From assembly GCA_035455265.1 (NCBI GenBank), contig DATIFK010000107.1, forward strand, positions 1 through 36,585: a DNA stretch of 36,585 nucleotides, given 5' to 3'. Source of the stretch: MGOM01 sp035455265 (GTDB lineage: Bacteria; Chloroflexota; Anaerolineae; Anaerolineales; E44-bin32). Below the pieces are notes generated by a model that was not told the origin of the DNA, did not search any database, and worked only from the letters and a program-made list of their open reading frames with translations. Shown in pieces: positions 14,818 through 22,116 of this stretch. The translations under genes were made by a program, and so were the position numbers. Every line of letters starts with the position of its first letter. The stretch's first letter is position 1.

Positions 14818-14988
14818 ATGAATCTCAGCGCTCCCAAGTTCGCCTGGTGGATGATCAGCCTTGTTCTCGGGGTGATCGGACTGTTGGGCTTCCTGGTGAC
14901 CATTCCGGTCATCTCGGGGCTCGCTTTCTGGTTGGTGCTACTTGGGCTGGGGCTGCTTCTGCTGGCGACGGCCATCTCAGGCATGTAG
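14818..14988 (+). CDS. 56-residue two-TM membrane protein
   Basis: ATG 14818 follows a strong AGGAGG. After a short NLSAPKFAWW lead come two hydrophobic helices separated by a Pro-containing turn (MISLVLGVIGLLGFLVTIPV, then AFWLVLLGLGLLLLATAI). The length and layout suggest a small membrane peptide of the kind often missed in annotation. The function is unknown. The 224 bp upstream, from the stop at 14593, contains no convincing gene, only a weak TTGCCT box near 14733. Confidence 0.62.
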   Translation: MNLSAPKFAWWMISLVLGVIGLLGFLVTIPVISGLAFWLVLLGLGLLLLATAISGM

Positions 14989-15303
14989 CTCACCTAACGC
15001 CGACGCTTCCTGGGCTCAGGGTTCGCGTTCGTTGGATGACCCCGTCCGGACGCGGGACCAACGCCTTTGTGCCTGGTCTCGGAAGGCCCCGCCCCACATC
15101 CCGCTCATCGGCCTCACCTCGGTCAGACTGTCGAAACGCCGCCCGACACGGGATGAACGCCTCCCGTCAGCCTGCTCGAGATCGACGCTTCCGAGCGGTT
15201 GGCTCTAGCCAGGGGCTGCGCTCGTGCCAAGAGTGTTTCTCCGTGTTTCTCGTACCTGGGTGCGCGGCCGTTAGCTCATCCGACCACATCTGGAGGAAAC
15301 GCC
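14989..15303 (+). other. 315-bp gap without a gene; holds structured dyads
   Basis: No frame in the gap shows a recognisable protein. Its left end contains the attC-like hairpin (14992-15037). Directly overlapping its end is an imperfect dyad (15031-15062) with GTTGG and CCAAC arms around the palindrome GTCCGGAC. The right end carries the MscL ribosome-binding site. Confidence 0.4.
14992..15037 (+). other. attC-like bulged hairpin with R-box pair
   Basis: ACCTAAC (14992-14998) and GTTGGAT (15031-15037) match RYYYAAC and GTTRRRY. They pair through CTAACG/CGTTGG, then ACGC/GCGT, with bulges, and an inner stem CCTG-GGCT-CAGG closes the loop. The bulged layout resembles a folded integron attC, but 46 nt is shorter than usual sites and no integrase is seen. 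It may equally be a terminator-type structure. Confidence 0.2.
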
Positions 15304-15732
15304 ATGCTCAAGGATTTCAGGGCCTTCGTCATGCGGGGCAATGTCCTCGATCTCGCCGTCGCTGTTATTGTCGGCGGGGCCTTCGGCAAGATCGTCACCT
15401 CGTTCGTGAGCGACATCATCATGCCCCCCATCGGTCTGGTGTTGGGCAAGGTCGACTTCAGCAGCCTGTACCTCAACCTCTCCGGCACGCCCTACCCCAC
15501 ATTGGCCGACGCTCAGGCCGCAGGCGCTGCGACCGTCAACTACGGTCTCTTCATCAGCACCGTGGTGGACTTCCTCATCGTCGCCGCGGCCATCTTCGCC
15601 CTCATCCGGTTCGCGGCGCGCTTTGAGACGCGCAAAGCGGCCGAGGCTCCTTCGACGAAGACGTGCCCCCATTGTCTCTCCACCATTCCTCTCAAGGCGA
15701 CCCGGTGCGCCTACTGCACGTCCGAGCAGTAG
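15304..15732 (+). CDS. mscL: Large-conductance mechanosensitive channel MscL with C-terminal zinc ribbon
   Basis: 142 residues, homopentameric tension-gated channel of the inner membrane. The start LKDFRAFVMRGNVLDLAVAVIVGGAFGKIV is the amphipathic N-terminus plus TM1. The loop (LGKVDFSSLYLN, then TVNYGLFISTVVDFLIVAAAIFALI) leads into TM2, followed by a short linker. The normal C-terminal helical bundle is replaced by TKTCPHCLSTIPLKATRCAYCTSEQ, a four-Cys zinc ribbon (CPHC and CAYC) at about 117-141. The channel part is complete. The ribbon suggests a metal- or partner-dependent cytoplasmic cap. ATG 15304 follows GGAGG. Confidence 0.92.
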   Translation: MLKDFRAFVMRGNVLDLAVAVIVGGAFGKIVTSFVSDIIMPPIGLVLGKVDFSSLYLNLSGTPYPTLADAQAAGAATVNYGLFISTVVDFLIVAAAIFALIRFAARFETRKAAEAPSTKTCPHCLSTIPLKATRCAYCTSEQ

Positions 15733-15758
15733 CCCTCGGGCCCCGCGGTCCGTACTGC

Positions 15759-15780
15759 CTCGGCGGGCGGAACCGCCGAG
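15759..15780 (+). terminator. Perfect 8-bp hairpin CTCGGCGG-6-CCGCCGAG
   Basis: An 8-bp perfect stem with loop GCGGAA lies 26 bp after mscL and just before the next gene's promoter. It likely separates the two transcription units. Confidence 0.5.
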
Positions 15781-15799
15781 AGGTCGAATCGGGTAGCCC

Positions 15800-15828
15800 T
15801 TGCCTCGACCGCCGGCCTGTCGTAGAGT
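15800..15828 (+). promoter_or_regulatory. Sigma70-type promoter TTGCCT-17-TAGAGT
   Basis: TTGCCT (15800-15805), a 17-bp spacer ending CTGTCG, and TAGAGT (15823-15828). It lies 85 bp before ATG 15914. Hairpin, promoter and gene are arranged in that order, making this the clearest unit boundary in the window. Confidence 0.7.
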
Positions 15829-15913
15829 GGGCCGCGTGCCGCGCCGTCGGCCGATTTCCTCTCAAGGCCGCCACTCCGTCCGCGCGGGCGAACGCCAAAG
15901 GAGACCTCGCCGA

Positions 15914-16309
15914 ATGGCACCGGAACAGCACCCTCACGAACGCTTGCTGCAGGAGGTTCAAAAGGAGCTCGCCCAGATCCTGGAGGGATCCAGCCAGGGC
16001 ATCTACGTCTACCTCGATGATCCCCACTGGATCTGCAACCAGCGGATGGCCACGCTCCTGGGCTATGCCTCCCCCGCCGAAGTGGTCGCCCTGACGGCGC
16101 AAACGCCTCTTCTCGACGCCCTCGTCGCCCCCGCGAGCCACAACACCGTCGTCGACGCCTACATGAAGACCATCAACGACAAGCTCGCTTCGGTCGTCCG
16201 CGTCACGTGGAAGAAGAAGGACGGCGCCACGTTCCAGAGCCAGACCGTCTTCGTTCCTTTCAGCTTCAAGGGTACGGCCATGACGCTTCACTTCATCGCC
16301 CCGTCCTGA
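15914..16309 (+). CDS. Stand-alone PAS-domain-like protein
   Basis: 131 residues. After a helical lead (ERLLQEVQKELAQILEGSSQGIYVYLDDPHWICNQRMATLLGYASPAEV) come the PAS-core elements: a helix with TPLLDALVAPASHNTVVDAYMKTI and the strands VVRVTWKKKDGATFQSQTVFVPFSFKGTAMTLHFIAP. This layout fits a PAS sensor fold that binds a small ligand or mediates dimerisation. It has no output domain attached, so the partner must be elsewhere. ATG 15914 is chosen. A promoter lies upstream at 15800-15828. Confidence 0.74.
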   Translation: MAPEQHPHERLLQEVQKELAQILEGSSQGIYVYLDDPHWICNQRMATLLGYASPAEVVALTAQTPLLDALVAPASHNTVVDAYMKTINDKLASVVRVTWKKKDGATFQSQTVFVPFSFKGTAMTLHFIAPS

Positions 16310-16377
16310 CCGTCGCCAGCGCGGCGGACGCTACGAGCTCCAGTGGCCAGGAGGGCCGTGCTCACGGTGGACGCGAC

Positions 16378-17130
16378 TTGACCATCCGCGTTCTCGACTG
16401 CGCCCCGATGTCTCCGTGGTTCCCTCGGTGGCACGTCGGTGGCACGTGCCTGCTGGTGGAGACGGACAAGGGCCCGGTGCTCGTGGATACCGGGCTCGGC
16501 CTGCACGACTACATGGCTCCGACGCCACTGGTGCGCTTCTTCTGGCTGGACTTCGGAATCCACAACGACCCGGACAAGGCGGCCGTTCGCCAGGTCGCCC
16601 GCCTCGGGTACCCGCCCGAGAACGTCCGCCACCTCGTGATGACCCACCTTCATTTCGACCACGCCGGCGGCCTGCCGGATTTCCCGCACGCCCAGGTCCA
16701 CGTACACCGCCGGGAAGTTGAGGCGATGCGGCGCCCGCGCACGTGGATCGAGCTGGCCTACGACCGCTCCGATTTCGCGCATCAGCCGGACTGGGTCCTC
16801 TACGACCGGGTCGATGCGGATTGGCTGGGGTTCGAAGCCATCCGGCTGCCGTTCTCGCCGGAGATGTACTTGGTGCCGCTCTTCGGCCACACCCGCGGGC
16901 ATTGCGGTGTGGCGGTCCGCGAGGCGGACGGATGGGTCTTTCAATGCGCCGACGCCATCCCAACCCATGCCGATTTCGGCATCACACCCCGCTTCCTCAA
17001 CAGGCTTGTGCTCGGTAACCATGTCGATCGCCTGCGCCAGTTTTCGTCTGAGCATCCGGAGGTTCGCCTGTTGGCAGGACACATGTGGACGTCGTTCTTC
17101 GAAACCGGCGTGCTGCCGCGGCGGGCCTGA
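16378..17130 (+). CDS. Metallo-beta-lactamase-fold hydrolase (lactonase-like)
   Basis: 250 residues. The metal-site motif THLHFDHAGG has H90, H92, D94 and H95. Further ligands are His in FGHTRGHCGVAV, Asp in FQCADAIPTHADF and His in LAGHMWTSF. The N-terminal HVGGTCLLVETDKGPVLVDTGLG is the usual first strand pair. The arrangement fits the branch that includes lactonases and related small-molecule hydrolases. The start is probably TTG 16378, 68 bp after the PAS gene, with only a weak Shine-Dalgarno. No substrate can be assigned. Confidence 0.82.
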   Translation: MTIRVLDCAPMSPWFPRWHVGGTCLLVETDKGPVLVDTGLGLHDYMAPTPLVRFFWLDFGIHNDPDKAAVRQVARLGYPPENVRHLVMTHLHFDHAGGLPDFPHAQVHVHRREVEAMRRPRTWIELAYDRSDFAHQPDWVLYDRVDADWLGFEAIRLPFSPEMYLVPLFGHTRGHCGVAVREADGWVFQCADAIPTHADFGITPRFLNRLVLGNHVDRLRQFSSEHPEVRLLAGHMWTSFFETGVLPRRA

Positions 17131-17224
17131 TGCCAGTGAGCGCCTCGCGGCTATCGCCGACCTTGGGCAAGCGCAGCGCAAATCCACCTTGGATCACCCG
17201 CAACCTCAGGTTCGTCCGGCTTGC

Positions 17225-17253
17225 TTGACACGGGCATCGGCGAGGCGTAGCCT
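17225..17253 (+). promoter_or_regulatory. Sigma70-type promoter TTGACA-17-TAGCCT
   Basis: A perfect -35 box TTGACA (17225-17230), a 17-bp spacer ending GGCG, and TAGCCT (17248-17253). It lies 46 bp before ATG 17300. Confidence 0.68.
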
Positions 17254-17299
17254 TCCTCCCAAAAGGAGTTGCGGCCCCGCCTGACCGCGAACTACCTCC

Positions 17300-17698
17300 A
17301 TGCTTCCGGTGCGCGACATCGAAACGATCCTCCGCGACGTCGACCCTGAATTGCGCGACATCATCCTCGAGCTGCGGAGTCTCATCGCCTCGGCCGCCCC
17401 CAACGCAAGCGAAACGTTCCTGTGGCGAGGCTTCACGTACTTCGACAAGGAGCGCGGTGGTCCGGTGAAAGGCGGCTTCTGCCAGATAGGCATCCATCGC
17501 GACCACGTGCGGCTCGAGTTCCTGCGCGGTTGTGCGCTCCCCGACCCCGCCCATCTCCTGCGAGGTGACCGCAAGTACAAGCGCTATGTCCGCCTCACCT
17601 CGTTCGACGACGCTCCCTGGCCTCAGCTCTCCGACCTGGTGCGCGCCTCCACCCGAGTCGATCCGGCGACCCTCGAGCTGCGCCCCGAGGGGAGTTGA
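17300..17698 (+). CDS. DUF1801-family (YdhG-like) protein
   Basis: 132 residues. Helices IETILRDVDPELRDIILELRSLI are followed by NASETFLWRGFTYFDKERGG and VKGGFCQIGIHRDHVRLEFLRGCALPDP, then LRGDRKYKRYVRLTSFDD. This is the DUF1801/YdhG fold with the W-x-G-x-x-YF signature and the ligand-binding sheet. Family members are small stand-alone proteins of unknown biochemical role. No in-frame start exists upstream, because TGA 17282 closes the frame. Confidence 0.82.
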   Translation: MLPVRDIETILRDVDPELRDIILELRSLIASAAPNASETFLWRGFTYFDKERGGPVKGGFCQIGIHRDHVRLEFLRGCALPDPAHLLRGDRKYKRYVRLTSFDDAPWPQLSDLVRASTRVDPATLELRPEGS

Positions 17699-17746
17699 GG
17701 CAGATGGGCCGAGGATCGCCGACGTCCGCCATCGACGGTGCCGCCG

Positions 17747-18304
17747 ATGCCGCCTGATCAGAATCCCCTGCCATTCGCCAGTCGAAGCGAATGGCGCGCC
17801 TGGCTCAAGGCCCACCACCAGCACGCCAACGAGGCATGGTTGATCATCTGCAAGAAGACGGAGAGACCCTCCGGTCTCGCCCTTGCCGAGGCCGTCGAGG
17901 AGGCCCTGTGCTACGGGTGGATCGACGGGAAGTTGAAGAGCCTCGACCGGGCCCACTACCTCCTCAGGTTCAGCCCGCGCCGACGCGGCAGCGTCTGGTC
18001 GGTCTCCAACATCCGACGAGTTCGGGAGCTCATCCAGACGGGGCGCATGACCAAGGCTGGGCTGGCCAAAGTCTTCGAGGGGCGTCTTTCGGGGCAATGG
18101 GATGCGGCCCTCGAAAGGGAAGAAACCGGGCGAGTCCCTCCCGATTTGGAGGCAGCCCTGCGGCGCCGCAAGGGCGCCCTGGGGGGTTACCGGGGGCTGA
18201 GGGTCTCGCGCAAGAAGATGTTGCTTCATTGGCTGCAGGACGCCAAGCGACCCGAGACCAGGCTGAAGAGAATCCGGATGATTGTCCGTGAGGTTGCCGG
18301 CTGA
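17747..18304 (+). CDS. YdeI/OmdA (OmpD-associated) family protein
   Basis: 185 residues of the YdeI/OmdA type. The N-terminal PLPFASRSEWRAWLKAHHQH is followed by EAWLIICKKTERPSGLALAEAVEEALCYGWIDGKLKSLDRAHYLLRFSPRRRGSVWSVSN, a hallmark of the family (ALCYGWIDG and the RFSPRRxxSxWS block). The C-terminal module VSRKKMLLHWLQDAKRPETRLKRI ends the protein. Some members are linked to bacteriocin protection and osmotic or polymyxin resistance. ATG 17747 starts 48 bp after the DUF1801 stop, and such pairs are common. A small protein at 22584 resembles its C-terminal module. Confidence 0.87.
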   Translation: MPPDQNPLPFASRSEWRAWLKAHHQHANEAWLIICKKTERPSGLALAEAVEEALCYGWIDGKLKSLDRAHYLLRFSPRRRGSVWSVSNIRRVRELIQTGRMTKAGLAKVFEGRLSGQWDAALEREETGRVPPDLEAALRRRKGALGGYRGLRVSRKKMLLHWLQDAKRPETRLKRIRMIVREVAG

Positions 18305-18372
18305 GGGGTACCTTGCCTGGCGGTAGAGCGCGGCTGTTGCGTGTCAACGCCAGACCCTTTCGAGGCGAAACG

Positions 18373-18630
18373 GTGCGATGCCCTTATTGCCGTGTTGAAA
18401 TGACCCCCGGGCGGGTCTCCCTGCGAGCCCAATACTTGTCGCGAGCGGTGTTCTCACCGGAAGGACTGACCGACGGCTTCAGGCAGAAGTGGCTGAAGGG
18501 CACGTTTCTGGACAGAGGCCCCCGGGCCGGAGAGGCCGACATCGTGAGCAACTATTCGGGCTCGCCTGGCCCGTCGGCCCGAGGGGCCACACGCTGCCCG
18601 AATTGCGGAGCCATCGTCATCCCTCCCTAG
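18373..18630 (+). CDS. Small zinc-ribbon protein (DUF6487-like)
   Basis: 85 residues starting at GTG 18373, which directly gives VRCPYCRVEMTPGRV, the expected N-terminus of this family. A second pair, TRCPNCGAIVIP, closes the four-Cys ribbon at the C-terminus, with a 55-residue insert between. A start at TTG 18313 would add an arginine-rich lead unlike the family. The role is unknown; metal binding is inferred from the CxxC pairs. Confidence 0.72.
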   Translation: MRCPYCRVEMTPGRVSLRAQYLSRAVFSPEGLTDGFRQKWLKGTFLDRGPRAGEADIVSNYSGSPGPSARGATRCPNCGAIVIPP

Positions 18631-18916
18631 GCCTCGGTTTGCCTTTCGCGAATCCAACCCGGGTCCGAAGACCTGTGCGATACTAGTCGAAATCCAGCCC
18701 TCGCACTTCCATCGCTCTCCCATCGACGGCGAAGCCCTCGAGGATCCTGCATGTTACCTTCTCTCTGTAGAAGTCATTGTGGTCTTGGGCGGTGTCTGCG
18801 CCTCGACCGTCCGATTTCGCGCTGACGTGTGACGTCCATGGTTGGATGGCAGGCGTGACCGTCATTCTGGAAACCGGCCACCCGCTGGCGGGACCGGCAG
18901 GCAGGAGGAGTGCTCG
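18631..18916 (+). other. 286-bp gap, possibly holding a minus-strand relic
   Basis: No plus-strand gene is visible. A GATACT element with upstream TGC (18676-18684) could be an extended -10. On the minus strand a 60-codon open frame (18683-18865) has protein-like composition (HNDFYREKVTCRILEGFA, GRAMEVRGLDFD), but I cannot assign a family. Confidence 0.35.
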
Positions 18917-19414
18917 GTGAACGATCTACCAAGCCAGATGAGGCGAGTGGGATGGGTGATGTTCGGCGTCATGTGGATTCCGTTTGTCACCCTCTTCGTA
19001 GGAATGATCGGATTGCCGGACGGCGAGTATGCGTGGTCCCAGCTGCCGCCGCTGGCGAGAAGCTCCCTCCTCGCCGTCGGAGTCCTGGCCTTTCTGTCGA
19101 TCGCCATGCTCGTAGGATCACCCATCCTGAGCGGGCTGATCCATCGAGCCGTTCTGGCCAACGGCCGCAGGGCGACCGCCCAGATCGTGTCCATCTCGGA
19201 CACGAAGACCACCATCAACTACGACCCGGTGGTCCATTTCGTTCTGGATGTCCATCCGGCCGATGGACCGGCGTTCCAGGCCGAAACCGACCAGCTCGTG
19301 TCACGTCTGCGGATCCCCCAGCTGCAACCCGGGGCTTCCGTGGGGGTCATGTATCACCCGGAGACCCACGCGGTCGCCTTGCTCGACGAGGCCTCCCCCG
19401 CCCCACCAACGTAG
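18917..19414 (+). CDS. DUF3592-like membrane protein
   Basis: 165 residues. GTG 18917 follows GGAGGAG by 6 bp. Two TM segments (VMFGVMWIPFVTLFVGMIGLP and SSLLAVGVLAFLSIAMLVGS) precede a beta-rich cytoplasmic or periplasmic domain that begins VLANGRRATAQIVSISDTKTTINYDPVVHFVLDV and ends LQPGASVGVMYHPETHAVALLDE. That alternation (G-x-x-A-x-A-x-I, then V-x-F-x-L-D-V, then V-x-V-x-Y-x-P) is typical of DUF3592-type domains. The function is unknown. Confidence 0.7.
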   Translation: MNDLPSQMRRVGWVMFGVMWIPFVTLFVGMIGLPDGEYAWSQLPPLARSSLLAVGVLAFLSIAMLVGSPILSGLIHRAVLANGRRATAQIVSISDTKTTINYDPVVHFVLDVHPADGPAFQAETDQLVSRLRIPQLQPGASVGVMYHPETHAVALLDEASPAPPT

Positions 19415-19540
19415 GAACCAAGGGAAAAAGCTGCGCCGCCGGAGAGCGAACGCAGGCGCAGGGGCGCCGACGACGGCCGCCGACGCGCCGTCACCATCCC
19501 TACGGTCGCGTCGACGGGCTCATCGCCCAGGAGAAACGCA

Positions 19541-20119
19541 ATGGACCAGACCGAAACGGACCTTCCGTTCGAGCCCCCGACCGCCCTCAGCGCAGCCATA
19601 GAGCGCTACGTCCGCACGATCGTCCGGCTGCGCATGAAGGCGGCTCGCGAGAGGTCGATTCAAGATCGGTTCGCCGACGCCATTACGGGGTTCTCCGGCC
19701 ACATGGGGTTCGTTTACGTCCACATGGTTTGGTTCGCGGCCTGGGTGCTTCTCAACACGGGGCGCTTCGGCCTGCATCCGTTCGACCCGTTCCCCTACGG
19801 TCTGCTGACCATGATCGTTTCCCTGGAAGCGATCTTCCTGTCCACCTTCGTCCTCATCAGCCAGAATCGACTGGGCCAACTGGCGGAGCGGCGCGCCGAT
19901 CTGGACCTGCACATCGATCTCCTGACGGAGTACGAGCTCACGCGCGTCCTGCAGATGCTGGACGCCGTCCAGGACAAGCTGGGAATCGAGAACGATCAGG
20001 ACGTGGAGCTGGGTGAACTCGAAAGCGAAACCAAGCCGGAGGAGGTCCTGGCCGAGATCGAGCGCCTTCAAGCCCGGGTCCTGCGGCCGTTCAAACGCCG
20101 ACGAGGTCTTGAGGCTTGA
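19541..20119 (+). CDS. DUF1003 family membrane protein
   Basis: 192 residues. The helical N-terminus (ALSAAIERYVRTIVRLRMKAARERSIQDRFADAITGFSG) leads to two TM segments (HMGFVYVHMVWFAAWVLLNTG and GLLTMIVSLEAIFLSTFVLIS). The conserved NRLGQLAERRADLDLHIDLLTEYELTRVLQ follows. This is DUF1003, found beside Mg transporters or alone. The long C-terminal segment is acidic and coiled-coil-like (EDVELGELESETKPEEVLAEIERLQ-type). ATG 19541 follows CAGGAGA. No partner is adjacent. Confidence 0.85.
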   Translation: MDQTETDLPFEPPTALSAAIERYVRTIVRLRMKAARERSIQDRFADAITGFSGHMGFVYVHMVWFAAWVLLNTGRFGLHPFDPFPYGLLTMIVSLEAIFLSTFVLISQNRLGQLAERRADLDLHIDLLTEYELTRVLQMLDAVQDKLGIENDQDVELGELESETKPEEVLAEIERLQARVLRPFKRRRGLEA

Positions 20120-20167
20120 AGCGAAGTCGTCCCCCGTTGCTCTGCTCCAGATGGAGGTATCCTTGCG

Positions 20168-20596
20168 ATGAATACGTCGCTGCGGCGCGTCTCGAAACCT
20201 CGATGCTACCTTGTCTATGCTCTGGCTCCGCCCGGACTCCCAGCCCGGGAGGCCAACCGCATCTTCAACGAGTACCTCGCCGATCCCGGCCTGCCCCTGC
20301 CGCTCTTCCACGATCACTTCATCGGGCAGCCCGGCGGGGTCGCCGTCTTTTTCGTGGAGAGCACCTCCCAACGCGATGCCCTGCTCGACAACACGTCGCT
20401 CCAGAGCTGGCAGGTCGAGATTCAGCCCATGATCTTCGCCTACTCACCGGCGGCTTTCGATGAACAGGCATCCTTCACCTTGCGGGCCTACCGGGGCCTC
20501 GACTGGGAGGTCCTTCAGAGGGAGAAGAGACCGTCCTACGGAGATCCGGGCCGGGAGGCCGAGACGGCACAGGAGCAGGATGCCCGGCCATCCTGA
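20168..20596 (+). CDS. Conserved-looking hypothetical protein
   Basis: 142 residues, soluble. Pattern: RCYLVYALAPPGLPAREANRIFNEYLAD, then PLPLFHDHFIGQPGGVAVFFVES, RDALLDNTSLQSWQVEIQPMIFA, and FTLRAYRGLDWEVLQRE. The alternation of strand and helix (strand, NRIFNEYL helix, GGVAVFFVES strand, terminal helix) suggests a ferredoxin-like fold. I do not recognise a named family. The end overlaps the next lipoprotein start by 17 bp, implying translational coupling. ATG 20168 has GGAGG 9 bases upstream. Confidence 0.68.
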   Translation: MNTSLRRVSKPRCYLVYALAPPGLPAREANRIFNEYLADPGLPLPLFHDHFIGQPGGVAVFFVESTSQRDALLDNTSLQSWQVEIQPMIFAYSPAAFDEQASFTLRAYRGLDWEVLQREKRPSYGDPGREAETAQEQDARPS

Positions 20597-21971
20597 CGGG
20601 ATTCCGTTCCAGAGAAAGGTCCTTGGGTTGCACCCGAGCCGATCCGGGAGACGAGCCCGGCACGCCATCGTGCTGGCGCTGTGGATCGCAGGCTGCGCGC
20701 GCTCGGGCCCTCCGCCGACATCCCCCAGTCCAGCCGCCCCGATCGAGGCCAAACTGGGCTTGCTCTATCCGACGGCGGAATCGGCCGTCGAGATGGGTCG
20801 CGAAGTGAAGCTCATCCTGACCGCTGAAGCGGATGGCACAGGGCCCCCGCCCGGCTCTCGACTCACCGCGCTCCTCCGAAACCCCGCGGGGAGGCTGTCA
20901 GCGGTGCTTCCAGCCGAGATCGGGCCTGGCAACGTCTTCCGAACTCAGGGGTGGCCAATCCCGCATCGCTCGATGCCCGGGATGTGGACGGTCGAGGCCA
21001 AGGTGGAAGGGTCGCCGGACCGGGCTTTGCCTCTCGGTCAATTCGAAGTTCGTGAGTCCAAGAGCGAGACCCTGCTCGGACGGTACGGCGTATGGATCGA
21101 CCCGCCCTCCTTCGGCGGCATCGGCACCGACGTTTTCGCCGAACGAGGCGACAGCGAAGACGGGATGTTCCGAATCGGCGGCACGAAACCGGCCCAGCAT
21201 GTGTTTCCGGAGGAGTGGATCGAGGTCCACTGGCGGCGAGGCGATTATGGGCTGGAGGACGGGGCGGCAGCGCGCCGTTTCATGCTGGAGGCGGTCGGGG
21301 ATTTCGGCTTCGCACCCACTCGCGAGCTGGGGGAGTTCCACGAGTTTGCTTTCAAGGAGTGGTCGGGGTGGAGGGCTCCGGCCCGGGGAGAGCTTTCCCA
21401 CACCCAGATCGAGTGGGTCGTTTTCTACGCGCCCGAAATGGATCGGACGTATGCTCTCGGCACAACCGTCGTTCTTCCACCAAAGGGTGTCGAACCGCAC
21501 GTCCTTCTGCGCGCAAGTTTCGAGCTCCACCCGGAGGTGCATCCGAGCTATGCCTCCGCCCAGGCTTTGCCACGGCTCCGGCCCGGTCCGGAACTGATCA
21601 GCCCTCCAATGGGCGCCACCTTTCGAGGCGAGGAGGAGCCGGTCGTGTTGCGTTGGGCGCCGGTGACCGATCTGGCCGACGGCGAGTACTACCAGGTCGA
21701 GGTCGACTACGATTACCGCGAGGCGAGTTTCTCGTTGAAGTTCACCACGCGCTCCACCGAGGTCTTGCTGCCCGCGACCCTCTACCAGACGCCCAACTGC
21801 CACGTGTTCAACTGGCAGGTCACAATCATGGAGCAGACCGGCACGACGCCCGGCGGTGTGCCCACCGGGGTTCCCCGCAGCTTCCCAAGCTTCTACGCCT
21901 ATATCGAATGGACCTATCCGCTCGCGGAGACTCAGCCCTTCCCTCCGGTGTGCCCCAACCCCCAGACGTAG
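20580..21971 (+). CDS. Large lipoprotein of unknown function
   Basis: 463 residues. Signal peptide with lipobox LWIAGC (Cys39), then a short Pro/Ser linker. Residues about 60-150 read like an Ig-like extracellular domain (VEMGREVKLILTAEADG, MPGMWTVEAKVEGSPDRALPLGQFEV). A second beta-rich region (about 155-350) has YGVWIDPPSFGGIGTDVF and IEVHWRRGDYG motifs. The C-terminal segment begins PELISPPMGATFRGEEEPVVLRWAPVTDLADGEYYQVEVDYDY, a fibronectin-like start. ATG 20580 follows AGGAGCAGG. Exported, surface-tethered, probably ligand-binding; no enzyme motif seen. Confidence 0.74.
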   Translation: MPGHPDGIPFQRKVLGLHPSRSGRRARHAIVLALWIAGCARSGPPPTSPSPAAPIEAKLGLLYPTAESAVEMGREVKLILTAEADGTGPPPGSRLTALLRNPAGRLSAVLPAEIGPGNVFRTQGWPIPHRSMPGMWTVEAKVEGSPDRALPLGQFEVRESKSETLLGRYGVWIDPPSFGGIGTDVFAERGDSEDGMFRIGGTKPAQHVFPEEWIEVHWRRGDYGLEDGAAARRFMLEAVGDFGFAPTRELGEFHEFAFKEWSGWRAPARGELSHTQIEWVVFYAPEMDRTYALGTTVVLPPKGVEPHVLLRASFELHPEVHPSYASAQALPRLRPGPELISPPMGATFRGEEEPVVLRWAPVTDLADGEYYQVEVDYDYREASFSLKFTTRSTEVLLPATLYQTPNCHVFNWQVTIMEQTGTTPGGVPTGVPRSFPSFYAYIEWTYPLAETQPFPPVCPNPQT

Positions 21972-22032
21972 GCGAGGCCCGGGCGGGCTCATGGGAGGGA
22001 CGCGCCCGGCTTCCTTTCCCCCACGGAGAGGA

Positions 22033-22061
22033 TTGCACCGCAACTCGCCCCTGTCTAGAGT
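22033..22061 (+). promoter_or_regulatory. Sigma70-type promoter TTGCAC-17-TAGAGT
   Basis: TTGCAC (22033-22038), 17-bp spacer, TAGAGT (22056-22061). It lies 55 bp before ATG 22117. Confidence 0.65.
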
Positions 22062-22116
22062 CATGACACGTTGCCGACACACCCTGTGGTGGGGGGACCG
22101 ATCCCAAGAGGTGCCC

